Positions 36,590 through 46,403 of a stretch of DNA of 64,000 nucleotides are shown here, piece after piece. This stretch comes from Clostridiales bacterium (GTDB lineage Bacteria > Bacillota > Peptococcia > DRI-13 > UBA5745). Where the stretch lies: contig WRIW01000004.1 of assembly GCA_009782505.1 (NCBI GenBank), positions 1 to 64,000 of the forward strand, read 5' to 3'. Positions within the stretch are counted from its first letter, which is position 1. The number at the start of each line of letters is the position of its first letter. A program made the position numbers and the translations under genes. The notes beneath the pieces are model-generated. The model saw nothing but the letters and a program-made list of their open reading frames with translations, had not been told where the DNA came from and did not search any database.

Positions 36590-37981
36590 ATGTTCGTAGG
36601 CAGAACAAGAGAGCTTGATAACCTAAACAAACGGTATGAAAGCGGTGAGTTTGAAGTCGCCATCATATATGGGCGCCGCCGTATCGGGAAAACCACTCTC
36701 ATCAATGAGTTTATAAAGGATAAGGAAACCGTCTTCTACACAGGGATTGAAGGTAATGCGAAGGAGAATCTTGAAGGGTTAAGTAAAAGCATTTACTCCC
36801 TTTCCAATGACTTTGCCGATACTTCGGGCAGCTTCCCGAACTTCCAAGAAGCCCTTGAAACCGTTTTCAATATTTCAGAAAAGCGAAGGATTGTATTCGT
36901 CATAGACGAATTCCCTTATCTTGCCGCAAGCTATAGGTCGATTTCATCTATCCTTCAGGTGCTGATTGATAAAAACAAGGCTACGTCTAATATGTTCCTG
37001 ATTCTGTGCGGTTCCTCTTTATCCTTTATGGAGGAACAGGTGCTTGGTTATGAAAGCCCGCTCTTTGGCCGGCGTACTTGCCAATTCAAAATACTCCCCT
37101 TTGAGTTCTTTGAGATAAATGAGTATTACAAGAAGTTTAGTTGGGTCGATTTAGCCACGGTTTACGGTATAACGGGGGGAATCCCGTTATATATGTCGCT
37201 CATGGACGAAGGTCTAAGCGTTGAGGAAAATATTAAAACCAACTTCCTGGAACCAAACGCCTACCTGTTTGAAGAACCGATGAACCTAATCAAGCAGGAA
37301 TGCCGTGACCCCTCTCAATACAATTCGATAATCAAAGCTATCGCCACCGGATCGTCCAAGATGTCGGAGATATGTTCCAAGACAGATATTGATACTTCCC
37401 TTGCCACAAGCTATCTGGGCAAACTTATCTCCTTGGGGATTGTAAGGAAAGATAAGCCTTTCGGGTCTGGTAATTCCCGTAAAACCATATACGCACTTGA
37501 AGATTCCATGTTCCGCTTTTGGTATCGTTTCATACCGGACAACATAGCGGCGATCAACCGCGGCTTGTCCGATACCGTTTATCAGAAGATAGCCCCGCAG
37601 CTGGCTGCGTTCATGGGCGGGGTATTTGAGGAGATATGTAAACAGTATTTATGGGAGTTGAACCGCAGGGGCAAGGCGGCTATCCCCTTTACCGACTTAG
37701 GCCGCTGGTGGGGGAATGACGCCAAGAGAAGGCGGGAGGCTGAAATTGACGTCATGGGTATCGGAGATAATAATTCCGCTTTGTTTGGCGAATGTAAATG
37801 GACGAATGAAAAGGTTGGTACCGCCGCCCTTGATACACTTATCGAAAGAAGCAAGCTCTTCAGTTATGATAGTATGCATTATTACTTGTTTGCCAAGACA
37901 GGTTTCACGAAGGGATGCGGAGATCTGGCAAGCGCCATTGGCAATGTCACACTGGTTAAGTTCGAGGACATGTTTCAATAA
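36590..37981 (+). CDS. AAA ATPase of the archaeal-type/DUF234 class with C-terminal PD-(D/E)XK-like domain
   Basis: Walker A YGRRRIGKTTLINEF; Walker B RIVFVIDEFPYL; C-terminal EAEIDVMG...ALFGECKW. Confidence 0.88.
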   Translation: MFVGRTRELDNLNKRYESGEFEVAIIYGRRRIGKTTLINEFIKDKETVFYTGIEGNAKENLEGLSKSIYSLSNDFADTSGSFPNFQEALETVFNISEKRRIVFVIDEFPYLAASYRSISSILQVLIDKNKATSNMFLILCGSSLSFMEEQVLGYESPLFGRRTCQFKILPFEFFEINEYYKKFSWVDLATVYGITGGIPLYMSLMDEGLSVEENIKTNFLEPNAYLFEEPMNLIKQECRDPSQYNSIIKAIATGSSKMSEICSKTDIDTSLATSYLGKLISLGIVRKDKPFGSGNSRKTIYALEDSMFRFWYRFIPDNIAAINRGLSDTVYQKIAPQLAAFMGGVFEEICKQYLWELNRRGKAAIPFTDLGRWWGNDAKRRREAEIDVMGIGDNNSALFGECKWTNEKVGTAALDTLIERSKLFSYDSMHYYLFAKTGFTKGCGDLASAIGNVTLVKFEDMFQ

Positions 37982-38005
37982 ATAATTTCATTGCGCAACG
38001 TGGCG

Positions 38006-39409
38006 CTAGCCGTTTGTGGCGCCTGTGCTGCCGTGGAGCGATTCGATCCTTTGCAGGGCGTTTTTCTTCCACTTCCCCTTATTGAAGATGATCAGCAAGA
38101 ATACCAGTCCGTAGAGCTGCGATATGACGTGGGAAAAGTATACGACCTCGATCCTGCCAAACACTTGGTTAAGGGCGATGAGGACGGGGATACGCACGAC
38201 CACAGCCGTCATCAACCCGTTGATCATGATGGTGACCGTGTCCCCGGAACCCCGTATGGTGTCGCCGAGAGGCGAGGATATGGCGGTGATCAGATGCACC
38301 GGAACCAGGATATTGAGCATCATGCTGCCGGCCGCGATGGTCGCTTCATTGTCCGTAAACATCCGGAGGAGCGGCGCCTTGAAAAAGAGCACGGTGGAGC
38401 CGAGTACCGTGGATATACATAGAATGAGCAAGATCACTTGCTTTGTGCCTTTATACACCCGATCCATTCTTCCCGCGCCTATATTCTGAGCCGTGAATGG
38501 AGCCACGGACATATTCAGCGCCGAGACAGGCATATTGAGGTACATGTCCACCGTATTGCCGATGGAGTTGCCCGCTATGCTGGCCGTGCCGTAGGCGGTG
38601 ATGAAGCCCATGACGATCATCCCCGTAAGGGACATCGTCACTTGCTGGATACCCGTAGGCAGGCCGATTTTGAGGAATGCCTTAGCTTCGGTCGCGTAGA
38701 ATGCCAGCTTCCTCACGTTGATGCTTGTCCAGGGATTATTTTGCAGACGGACATAGAGCAAGGCCACGGAAAGAAATTGGCTGATGACAGTGGCGGCCGC
38801 CGCCCCCGCGATGCCCCACTTGAAGAAGATGACAAACACCCAACATAACACGGCGTTGACGACGGAAGTCACCGCCAGGACGAATAGTTGTATTTTCGAC
38901 TCGCCCATGCCCCGCAGAAAACCGGCCATCATATTGTACAGTAGCTGAAAGACGATGCCGGAGAAAATGATGCGCATGTATGTCAAGGCCATGGCGTATA
39001 GGTCGGCGGGGGCGTTTAGCCAGCGGAGGATCAGCGGGGATATAAGGATGCCCACCGTGGATAAGACTATGCCGGTCGCCACCGCCAGTATGGTAGCCGT
39101 ATTCACGGTACGCATGCAGCTGGCCTGGTCTTTGGCGCCGTAGTGCTGCGCGACCAGTACGTTGCCACCGAGGGATATCCCCATGAAAAACGATGTGAGG
39201 ACCCTGAGGAAGGGAGCGGAAAGCCCCACGGCAGCCAGCCCCACATGGCTGACCCCGCGCCCCACGATGATGCCGGAAACAGTATTGTATAGCTGCTGTA
39301 GTACGCTGCTGAGCATCAATGGATAGGCAAACAGGAGGATCTTTTGCCATGGCGTCCCTGTTGAGAAGTCTATCCTTTTTCTTTCCTTAGTCGCCGGTTG
39401 AACGTTCAT
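38006..39409 (-). CDS. MATE family efflux transporter
   Basis: ILLFAYPLMLSSVLQQLYNTVSGIIVGRGVSHVGLAAVG; multi-TM; TAQNIGAGRMDRV. Confidence 0.92.
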   Translation of the reverse strand: MNVQPATKERKRIDFSTGTPWQKILLFAYPLMLSSVLQQLYNTVSGIIVGRGVSHVGLAAVGLSAPFLRVLTSFFMGISLGGNVLVAQHYGAKDQASCMRTVNTATILAVATGIVLSTVGILISPLILRWLNAPADLYAMALTYMRIIFSGIVFQLLYNMMAGFLRGMGESKIQLFVLAVTSVVNAVLCWVFVIFFKWGIAGAAAATVISQFLSVALLYVRLQNNPWTSINVRKLAFYATEAKAFLKIGLPTGIQQVTMSLTGMIVMGFITAYGTASIAGNSIGNTVDMYLNMPVSALNMSVAPFTAQNIGAGRMDRVYKGTKQVILLILCISTVLGSTVLFFKAPLLRMFTDNEATIAAGSMMLNILVPVHLITAISSPLGDTIRGSGDTVTIMINGLMTAVVVRIPVLIALNQVFGRIEVVYFSHVISQLYGLVFLLIIFNKGKWKKNALQRIESLHGSTGATNG

Positions 39410-39573
39410 TTCTCTCTCCCCGTCGGTTTTCTGGCTACTCTCTATTATATCGCCGCGCCGGATGCATTACAATTTAAGCAGCATAAATTTCCACTTGAAA
39501 ATCAGGAAGAAAGAAATCATAATAGTAGTATCGGAAAATAAAAAATAAAAATAGGAAGAAAAGAGGTTTACGC

Positions 39574-40809
39574 ATGGAAAGAGTTGTACTTACCAGTTTT
39601 GCCCGCACCCCGTTTTCCAGTCAGAACGGCCATGAATTCCAGGAACTCAGCTTACCCAGCCTGGCCTACACCCCCATGATGGCGGCGATGGAGCGCTCCC
39701 ATCTGGGCAAACGCGATGTAGACAGCATCATCGTAGGCGTGATGGATCAGCACGGCGAGGGGGGCAATATGTCCCGCTTACTCGCCCTGAAAGCCGGCCT
39801 CGATGTGGATACGGCCATCGGGTACACGCTGAACCGCATATGCGGTTCGGGCTTCACGACGGTCACCAACAGTATGATGGAGCTTTGGACCGGCCAGGGT
39901 AATGTGTGCGTCGCCGTGGGCGCGGAGATGAATAGCCACAAGCTCATTTCGCTGCCCTTGTCCTTCGCCTGGACCGGCATCCCCAGAGGGGGGATCACCC
40001 TGGGCGGCATGGTGGGGATAGAGAATGGCATCGCCCCCCCGTCCTATGGCGACACGAGCCCCATGGGCACCACGGAGAAAGCGGCGGAGCTGTACGGCGT
40101 GACCAGGGAGGATGCGGACCGTTTTGCTTACGACTCCCAGATGAAGGCGAAAGCCGCTCAGGAAAATGGAAGGCTCGCCGTGGAGATCGTGCCCATCGAG
40201 GTACCCCAGACAGGCAAGAAAGGCAAAGTCGAAATGGTCACCATCGACAAGGACTTGCATCTCAAGCCATACACACAGCTTGACGTGCTGGCGACCCTGC
40301 CCGCCGTCTACAAGAAGCCGGACGGCGTCGTCACCGCCGGCAATGCTTCCGGCAGCGTAGACGGGGCTGCCGCGGTGGTTCTGATGACCGAGAGCGAAGC
40401 GAAGCGCCGTGAGCTTCCGCCCATCGCTTATCTGAATGATTTCGCTTTCGTCGGCGTCGATCCTTCCCTCATGGGGACCGGGCCGGCTCCCGCCATCCAG
40501 AAGCTCCTGAAGAAGACCGGCCTTACCCTGGACGAGATCGACGTCATCGAGATCAACGAAGCCTTCGCGGCCCAAGTCCTCGCCGTCATGAAGATGCTTG
40601 GCCCGTATCTGGATTCCGACTTCTACAAGAAGCTGAACCCCAACGGCGGCGGCGTCTCCATCGGCCATCCGGAAGGCGGCACAGGCGTCCGTCTCACGAT
40701 GACCGTAGCGGAGGAGCTCCGGCGCACGGGCAAGAGGCTGGGCATCTGCAGCGCCTGCATCGGCGGCGGCATGGGCGTAGCGATCCTGCTGGAGAACGCG
40801 CAGCTATAA
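39574..40809 (+). CDS. Thiolase family protein (acetyl-CoA C-acyltransferase-like)
   Basis: NRICGSGFTTVTN, EINEAFAAQVLAVMK, GHPEGGTGVRLTMT, CSACIGGGMGVAIL. Confidence 0.93.
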   Translation: MERVVLTSFARTPFSSQNGHEFQELSLPSLAYTPMMAAMERSHLGKRDVDSIIVGVMDQHGEGGNMSRLLALKAGLDVDTAIGYTLNRICGSGFTTVTNSMMELWTGQGNVCVAVGAEMNSHKLISLPLSFAWTGIPRGGITLGGMVGIENGIAPPSYGDTSPMGTTEKAAELYGVTREDADRFAYDSQMKAKAAQENGRLAVEIVPIEVPQTGKKGKVEMVTIDKDLHLKPYTQLDVLATLPAVYKKPDGVVTAGNASGSVDGAAAVVLMTESEAKRRELPPIAYLNDFAFVGVDPSLMGTGPAPAIQKLLKKTGLTLDEIDVIEINEAFAAQVLAVMKMLGPYLDSDFYKKLNPNGGGVSIGHPEGGTGVRLTMTVAEELRRTGKRLGICSACIGGGMGVAILLENAQL

Positions 40810-40861
40810 AGGAGACGAATCCGGACTAAGCGTATAATCGAATCAACATCTTTTTCAACGA

Positions 40862-40897
40862 GCCTCCCCCGGCTTATCGTAGTCTGGGGAGGCGTTT
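40862..40897 (+). terminator. Rho-independent terminator
   Basis: GCCTCCCC-cggcttatcgtagtct-GGGGAGGC-GTTTT. Confidence 0.75.
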
Positions 40898-40918
40898 TGC
40901 TCATTTTTTCATCATCTG

Positions 40919-40946
40919 TTGACATTTCGAAAAATATCTGTATAAT
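40919..40946 (+). promoter_or_regulatory. SigA-type promoter
   Basis: TTGACA-16-TATAAT upstream of LicC/LicA fusion. Confidence 0.6.
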
Positions 40947-40963
40947 TTCACTATATAACGAAA

Positions 40964-42772
40964 ATGATATTTCGTGAAACGCGACCGTCGCGAAACGGAG
41001 GTGCATTTACCATCAATAAAAGGGACTGGATCGTCTTGGCGGTCATCGTTAACTTTGGCTACCTTAATCATAAAAGCATCATGAGCCGTACCGGCTACTC
41101 TCTGGGCCTGATCCACTCTTCATTAAAGAAACTCATGGATGAAGGCTTTATAGACGACGAGTACCAGGTGACGGAAAAAGCCAGGCGATACATGGAAGAG
41201 ACGAAACCGCGCCGGGCAGTGATCCTGGCGGCGGGCATGGGCTTCCGGATGACGCCCATCAACCGGTACCCGAAAGGGCTCCTGCAGATCAACGAAGAGC
41301 CTCTCATCGAGCGCGTCATCAAGCAGCTGAAGGACGTCGGCGTCGGGGAGATCTATGCCGTGGTGGGCTATCAGATGGAGCGCCTTGAGTACCTCACCGA
41401 CAAATACGGCATCAAGCTGATCTATAACTACGATTTCGCGAAAAAAGATAGCCTGCACTCGCTGCGGCTTGCCGCCGACAAGCTCTCTAACTGCTACATC
41501 ATCCCGTGCAACATCTGGTTCGCGAACAATCCGTTTAATCAATACGAGTACTTCTCCTGGTACGCCATCGCCGAGCATACGGACGAGGACAGCTATGTCC
41601 GCCTGAACCGGAAGCTGGAGCTCATCCATACCGGGGACGAAGGGGCGGGCAACTCCATGATCGGGCTGTGTTACCTGAAAGAAGAGGACGCGGAGAAAGT
41701 CCGCGAACAAATCGTCCGTCTGGACCGGCAGCGGAGATATGCCCGGGAAACCTGGGAGCAGGCTTTATTCTTCGGCAATAAAATGATCACCTACGCCCGG
41801 ACCATGCTGGGGCAGTCCGCTTATGAGATCAATACCTACGAGCAGCTTCGCGACCTAGACAGCGAATCCCGCAATCTGCATTCCCGGCGAATCGAGCTTA
41901 TCTGCGATGTGTTTCAGACCGGGCAGGACGCCATCACCGATATATCCGGCTTGATGAAGGGCATGACCAACGACCTGATGCGCTTCTCCGTGGATGGCGA
42001 CCCGTACCTCCTGCGGGTGCCCGGCGAAGGCAGCAACGAGCTTACCGACCGGCGCCAGGAGGCGGAGGTCTACGCGGCGATCAAGGGGAAGGGCTTTTCC
42101 GATAATGTCATCTTTATCTCGCCGGAAAGGGGTTTTAAAATCACCGAGTTTTGGGAAGAAGCGCGGGTCTGCGATCCGTCGGATGATAAAGACGTCGCCG
42201 CGTGCATCCGCTTCCTGCGCAACATCCACGGCATGAAGCTTGAGGTACCTCATACCTTCAACCTGGCGGAAAAGCTGGAGCTGTACGAGAGGCTCAGCGA
42301 CGGGCACCTCTTCTTCTCCGACTACAACGAGACGAGGAAAAAGATCGTGCGGCTCATCGCGCTGCTGGATACGCTGGCGAAGGACGCGCGCCTCTGCCAT
42401 ATCGACCCGGTATCGGATAACTTCCTCTTTGTGGGCGACGAGCTGTATCTCATCGACTGGGAGTATGCCGGGATGTGCGACCCCCATATCGACTTAGCGA
42501 TGTTCTGTATATATGCCAACTATGATAAGGCCGCCGTAGACCGTGTGGCGGATATTTACTATGAAGGCGCCTCCTCCGACCAGGATCGCCTCCTGATATA
42601 CGCTTATGCCGCCGTCGCCGGGTTCCTGTGGGCCGTCTGGTGCGGTTATAAGGATAAAATGGGCGTCAACTTCAGCGAATACGCGATACGGCAGTACGGA
42701 TACGCGAAGGAGTTCTACCGTCACGCCATGGAGCTGATGGACAAGCTCGCCCCGGCTTTGTTAAGCGGATGA
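40964..42772 (+). CDS. wHTH + LicC-like nucleotidyltransferase + LicA-like choline kinase/phosphotransferase fusion
   Basis: N-terminal wHTH; AVILAAGMGFRMTPINRYPKGLLQINEEPLIERVIKQL; kinase motif LCHIDPVSDNFLFVGDELYLIDWEYAGMCDPHIDLA. Confidence 0.9.
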   Translation: MIFRETRPSRNGGAFTINKRDWIVLAVIVNFGYLNHKSIMSRTGYSLGLIHSSLKKLMDEGFIDDEYQVTEKARRYMEETKPRRAVILAAGMGFRMTPINRYPKGLLQINEEPLIERVIKQLKDVGVGEIYAVVGYQMERLEYLTDKYGIKLIYNYDFAKKDSLHSLRLAADKLSNCYIIPCNIWFANNPFNQYEYFSWYAIAEHTDEDSYVRLNRKLELIHTGDEGAGNSMIGLCYLKEEDAEKVREQIVRLDRQRRYARETWEQALFFGNKMITYARTMLGQSAYEINTYEQLRDLDSESRNLHSRRIELICDVFQTGQDAITDISGLMKGMTNDLMRFSVDGDPYLLRVPGEGSNELTDRRQEAEVYAAIKGKGFSDNVIFISPERGFKITEFWEEARVCDPSDDKDVAACIRFLRNIHGMKLEVPHTFNLAEKLELYERLSDGHLFFSDYNETRKKIVRLIALLDTLAKDARLCHIDPVSDNFLFVGDELYLIDWEYAGMCDPHIDLAMFCIYANYDKAAVDRVADIYYEGASSDQDRLLIYAYAAVAGFLWAVWCGYKDKMGVNFSEYAIRQYGYAKEFYRHAMELMDKLAPALLSG

Positions 42773-42882
42773 TCCCGCTAAGGCCGCAAAGCGTCCGGCG
42801 TAGGCTCGGCGCTTCCGGCGCTATCGTTGCACCTCGTATAACGTGACTTGACGCGGCTATCTGAAGGAAGCAGGTATAGAAT

Positions 42883-44496
42883 ATGACAAATGACAAAAAC
42901 CCCATCCATGGCGAAAAGACCGGCGGCGCTTCGCTGCTGAGCCGGCTGGATCTTCCCCTGATCATCGTCCCCCTGGTCATCGTCGTCGCCCTCTGCGCGG
43001 TATTTATCTTATCGCCTGAGCAGTCGACGAGCGTCACCGACCGGATACGGGACTTCTTGGGAAACGAGCTTGGCTTCTTCTACATCGTGCTCGGATTCGG
43101 CATCGTGCTGATCACTTTGTATATCGCTTTTTCCCGCTACGGCAGCATCCGCCTTGGGAACCTGGATAAACCTCAGTACTCGGACTGGAGGTGGGCGACG
43201 ATGATATTTACCGGCGTGTTTGCCGCCGATATCATCTTCTACTCCCTCATCGAGTGGGCGCTGTATGCCGGCGAGCCGCGGATCGAGCAGTTGGGCGGGA
43301 TACAGGACTGGGCTTCCACCTACCCCTTATTCCACTGGGGGCCCATCCCCTGGGGGTTCTATGTGATGCTTGCCGTAGCCTTCGGCTTCATGCTTCATGC
43401 CCGGGGCAGAGATATACAGAAGTTCTCCGAAGCCTGCAGGCCTCTTTTGGGGGATAGGATCGATAAGGGCGCCGGCAAGGTGATCGATAATATCGCTATC
43501 TGCGCCCTCCTGGCCGGGACTGCGACGACCTTCTCCCTGGCTACCCCCCTTCTGGCGGCCGCTCTCAGCAGGCTCTTCGGCATACCACTGAGCCCCGTCC
43601 TTACCATCGGCGTCCTCGTCTGCATCGCCGCGGTGTATACGATATCGGTGCTGAGCGGCATCAAGGGCATCATTAAGTCGGCGGCTATCTGCACCGTACT
43701 GCTATTCTTCATGCTTGCCTATGTACTCCTTATGGGCGGGGAAGCAAGGTACATCATCGAGACTGGGGTCACCAGCCTGGGGAACCTTGCCCAGAATTTC
43801 ATCGTCCTGTCTACCTGGATGGATCCCCTGCGGGAGTCCGGCGACGGGGTCAACGGCTTCGTCCAGTACTGGACGGTATTCTACTGGGCGTACTGGATGG
43901 CCTGGTGCGTAGCCACCCCCTTCTTCATCGGGATGATCAGCAAGGGGAGGACCATCAAGAATGTGATTTTCGGTACCTACGGTTATGGGATGGCAGGCAC
44001 CTTCCTCGCCTTCATCATCTTCGGTAATTACGGCTTGTCGCAGCAGATGGCGGGCAAGGTGGACATCATCGGCATGGTAGCGGACGGGCGGGACATCAAC
44101 CTGGGGATCATCCAGATATTTGAAACCCTGCCGCTGACGGAAATGCTGCTGGTGGTGCTCTTTGTGATGCTGGTCACGTTCTACTCCACCACATTCGACT
44201 CCCTTACCCTGGTGATATCCGCGTACTCCTATAAGCACCTGCATCCGGATCAGGAATCCGAACGACCGGTGCGCGCCTTCTGGGCCCTGATGTTTATCAT
44301 CTTTCCCATCGGTTTGATTTTTGCGGAGAACTCCATCAATAGTTTGCAATCCGTATCCATCATCGCCGCTTTCCCCATCGGGCTGGTCTTCTGCCTGATC
44401 ATCATCAGCTTCTTTAAAGACGCTAAGGCGTACCTGGGCGAGCAGGCGGCCGCGAAGCAAGCCGGTTTAAGCGGGCAAGCGGCGGACGGGGAATGA
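42883..44496 (+). CDS. BCCT family transporter (choline/betaine/carnitine-type)
   Basis: SRYGSIRLGNLDKPQYSDWRWATMIFTGVFAADIIFYSLIEWALYAGEP; ~12 hydrophobic segments. Confidence 0.92.
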   Translation: MTNDKNPIHGEKTGGASLLSRLDLPLIIVPLVIVVALCAVFILSPEQSTSVTDRIRDFLGNELGFFYIVLGFGIVLITLYIAFSRYGSIRLGNLDKPQYSDWRWATMIFTGVFAADIIFYSLIEWALYAGEPRIEQLGGIQDWASTYPLFHWGPIPWGFYVMLAVAFGFMLHARGRDIQKFSEACRPLLGDRIDKGAGKVIDNIAICALLAGTATTFSLATPLLAAALSRLFGIPLSPVLTIGVLVCIAAVYTISVLSGIKGIIKSAAICTVLLFFMLAYVLLMGGEARYIIETGVTSLGNLAQNFIVLSTWMDPLRESGDGVNGFVQYWTVFYWAYWMAWCVATPFFIGMISKGRTIKNVIFGTYGYGMAGTFLAFIIFGNYGLSQQMAGKVDIIGMVADGRDINLGIIQIFETLPLTEMLLVVLFVMLVTFYSTTFDSLTLVISAYSYKHLHPDQESERPVRAFWALMFIIFPIGLIFAENSINSLQSVSIIAAFPIGLVFCLIIISFFKDAKAYLGEQAAAKQAGLSGQAADGE

Positions 44497-44561
44497 CGAT
44501 GCGTATCGATCGGTAAATTATCATAAACAATCGGGCGGAACTGTGATAAAATGCTCTTGTC

Positions 44562-45944
44562 ATGATTCAGAAGATACGAGGGCGGCTAATCTCCTATTTC
44601 GACAGCGATATCCTTTCCGGCAGCCAGGTATGGGGTATCTTTTTCCCGCTGCTTTGGGAGCAGCTTTTCTTTGCCGTGGTGCCGATCGTCGCCACCTGGA
44701 TGATCGCGGGCGAAGGGGAAACAGCGGTTTCCGCGGTTTCCATGGTCAATACATTTAACTTCATGTTTACGCAGGTGTGCATGTCTTTCGGCATGGGCGG
44801 GACGGTGATGGTAGCCCAGTATACGGGAGCGCAAAACCCCCGGCTGGCGGTGAAATCCTTACAGCAGGGCATGTCCGCGGCGACTGCTATTGGATTGGTC
44901 ATTTCCCTTGTCCTGCTCCTTACCGGGAAAACCATCGTCAGCTTTTTCCTGGCGGGGGCGCCCCGGGAGGTACTTGACCTTGCCTATATCTACTTCATTG
45001 GGATCAGCATGTCCCTCCCGTTTTTTTCCCTGTACCAGGGCTTTGCCGGAGGCATGCGCGGTTGGGGCCGCACAAAGACGGCGCTTTACCTGACATTGTT
45101 TGTCAACTGTACGGAAATCGGATTATCGGCTTTGTTTGTCCTGATCCTGCGCCAGGGCGTGATCGGCATCGCCGCGGCGATCATTCTCTCCAGAGCCCTC
45201 GGCGGCGTCGTAGCCGTAGCCTATATCGCACGACACAAAGGTGAAATGAATCTCGTAGTCAAGGATTTCTTCCAACCTATATGGCCTATACTCAGGGGCT
45301 TAATCCACGTGGCTGTGCCGGTAGCGCTGGAGCAGGTCTTTTTCCACAGCGGCAAGGCATTCACGCAGCGTTATATCGCCGGCTACGGTACCACACACAT
45401 GGTTGCCAACGCGGTGGCTACAGTGGTGACAAACTTTGGCATCGCGTCAAACGGAGCGTTGTCCACGGCTACCCTCACCATCGTCGGGATGGCCATCGGC
45501 AGGGAGCGGATAGACCTGGCCAGGGAATACACGCGGAAATTCGTTCGGGGCGCGTCACTGTATAATGTAATCAATATCCTCCCCATGATCCCGTTTACTA
45601 TGCTGATGGTTTATCTCTATCATGTGACGCCGGAAGCAGCGAAGCTCACCTATCTGTCGGCGGGTGTCTTCTTTGGCTTCGCGCCCCTCTTCGTGGCGAG
45701 GAGCTCCATGTCCTCAAGCGCCCTCAGAGCCGGTGGCGACGCGGTGTACACTTCTACTGTCTCCCTATGCTCCATGTGGTCTGTACGGGTGCTGCTGGCG
45801 TATTTCCTTACCCGCGTCCTTGCCTGGGGCGTGGTGGGCGTCTTCGCCGCGATGGCTCTGGAGTGGGGCGTACGCGGCCTGTTGTTTACACTTCGCTTTA
45901 ACGGGGACAAATGGTACCGTCATAAGCTGATCGTTCGGGAGTAA
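44562..45944 (+). CDS. MATE family efflux transporter
   Basis: IFFPLLWEQLFFAVVPIVATWMIAGEGETAVSAVSMVN; VAQYTGAQNPRLAVKS; multi-TM. Confidence 0.88.
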   Translation: MIQKIRGRLISYFDSDILSGSQVWGIFFPLLWEQLFFAVVPIVATWMIAGEGETAVSAVSMVNTFNFMFTQVCMSFGMGGTVMVAQYTGAQNPRLAVKSLQQGMSAATAIGLVISLVLLLTGKTIVSFFLAGAPREVLDLAYIYFIGISMSLPFFSLYQGFAGGMRGWGRTKTALYLTLFVNCTEIGLSALFVLILRQGVIGIAAAIILSRALGGVVAVAYIARHKGEMNLVVKDFFQPIWPILRGLIHVAVPVALEQVFFHSGKAFTQRYIAGYGTTHMVANAVATVVTNFGIASNGALSTATLTIVGMAIGRERIDLAREYTRKFVRGASLYNVINILPMIPFTMLMVYLYHVTPEAAKLTYLSAGVFFGFAPLFVARSSMSSSALRAGGDAVYTSTVSLCSMWSVRVLLAYFLTRVLAWGVVGVFAAMALEWGVRGLLFTLRFNGDKWYRHKLIVRE

Positions 45945-46045
45945 CCGAGCTTTCATGAGATTCGGTCCGATATTCGCGATGGTTTGACATACCCGGCTTT
46001 ACAGGAATAAGATGGCGGCGGAGTCAGAGAGATGGCGGGGGGATC

Positions 46046-46321
46046 ATGAGTTTTACCTTATACCAAAGCGGGATACTGCACGGCTTGCCCGATAGGCTGG
46101 TCATCGAGCGGGACGGCGTCAGCCTCGGGGATTTTTTTCTGGAGCTTGCCGAACTATACGGCGAGCAAGTCCTGGAGGAGGTCCTCGACGGTGATGGCAA
46201 TGTCGCCGGGGAAGCGCTGGTCATACTCAACGGCGGCGTCATCCACCCGCCTCAGGCTTTGGCGGCGAAAATCCCGCCGGGGAGCGAGCTGGTGATCTCC
46301 GCCCTCATCGCAGGCGGCTGA
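46046..46321 (+). CDS. MoaD/ThiS-like sulfur carrier with C-terminal Gly-Gly
   Basis: 91 aa; AGEALVILNGGVIHPPQALAAKIPPGSELVISALIAGG; upstream of AOR-2. Confidence 0.78.
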   Translation: MSFTLYQSGILHGLPDRLVIERDGVSLGDFFLELAELYGEQVLEEVLDGDGNVAGEALVILNGGVIHPPQALAAKIPPGSELVISALIAGG

Positions 46322-46403
46322 TTTATAGCCTTATGAAAACTACAGCTAAAGCCGCGCCGCTTTGGGCTATTGGTCTAGCTTTACGAAGAATGGAGTGTAT
46401 ACG

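Noticed and set aside
36347-37981. Complete integrative element or defence island at tRNA-Ser
   Set aside because: No integrase, no 3'-tRNA direct repeat and only one candidate foreign gene; retained only as a possible single-gene acquisition.
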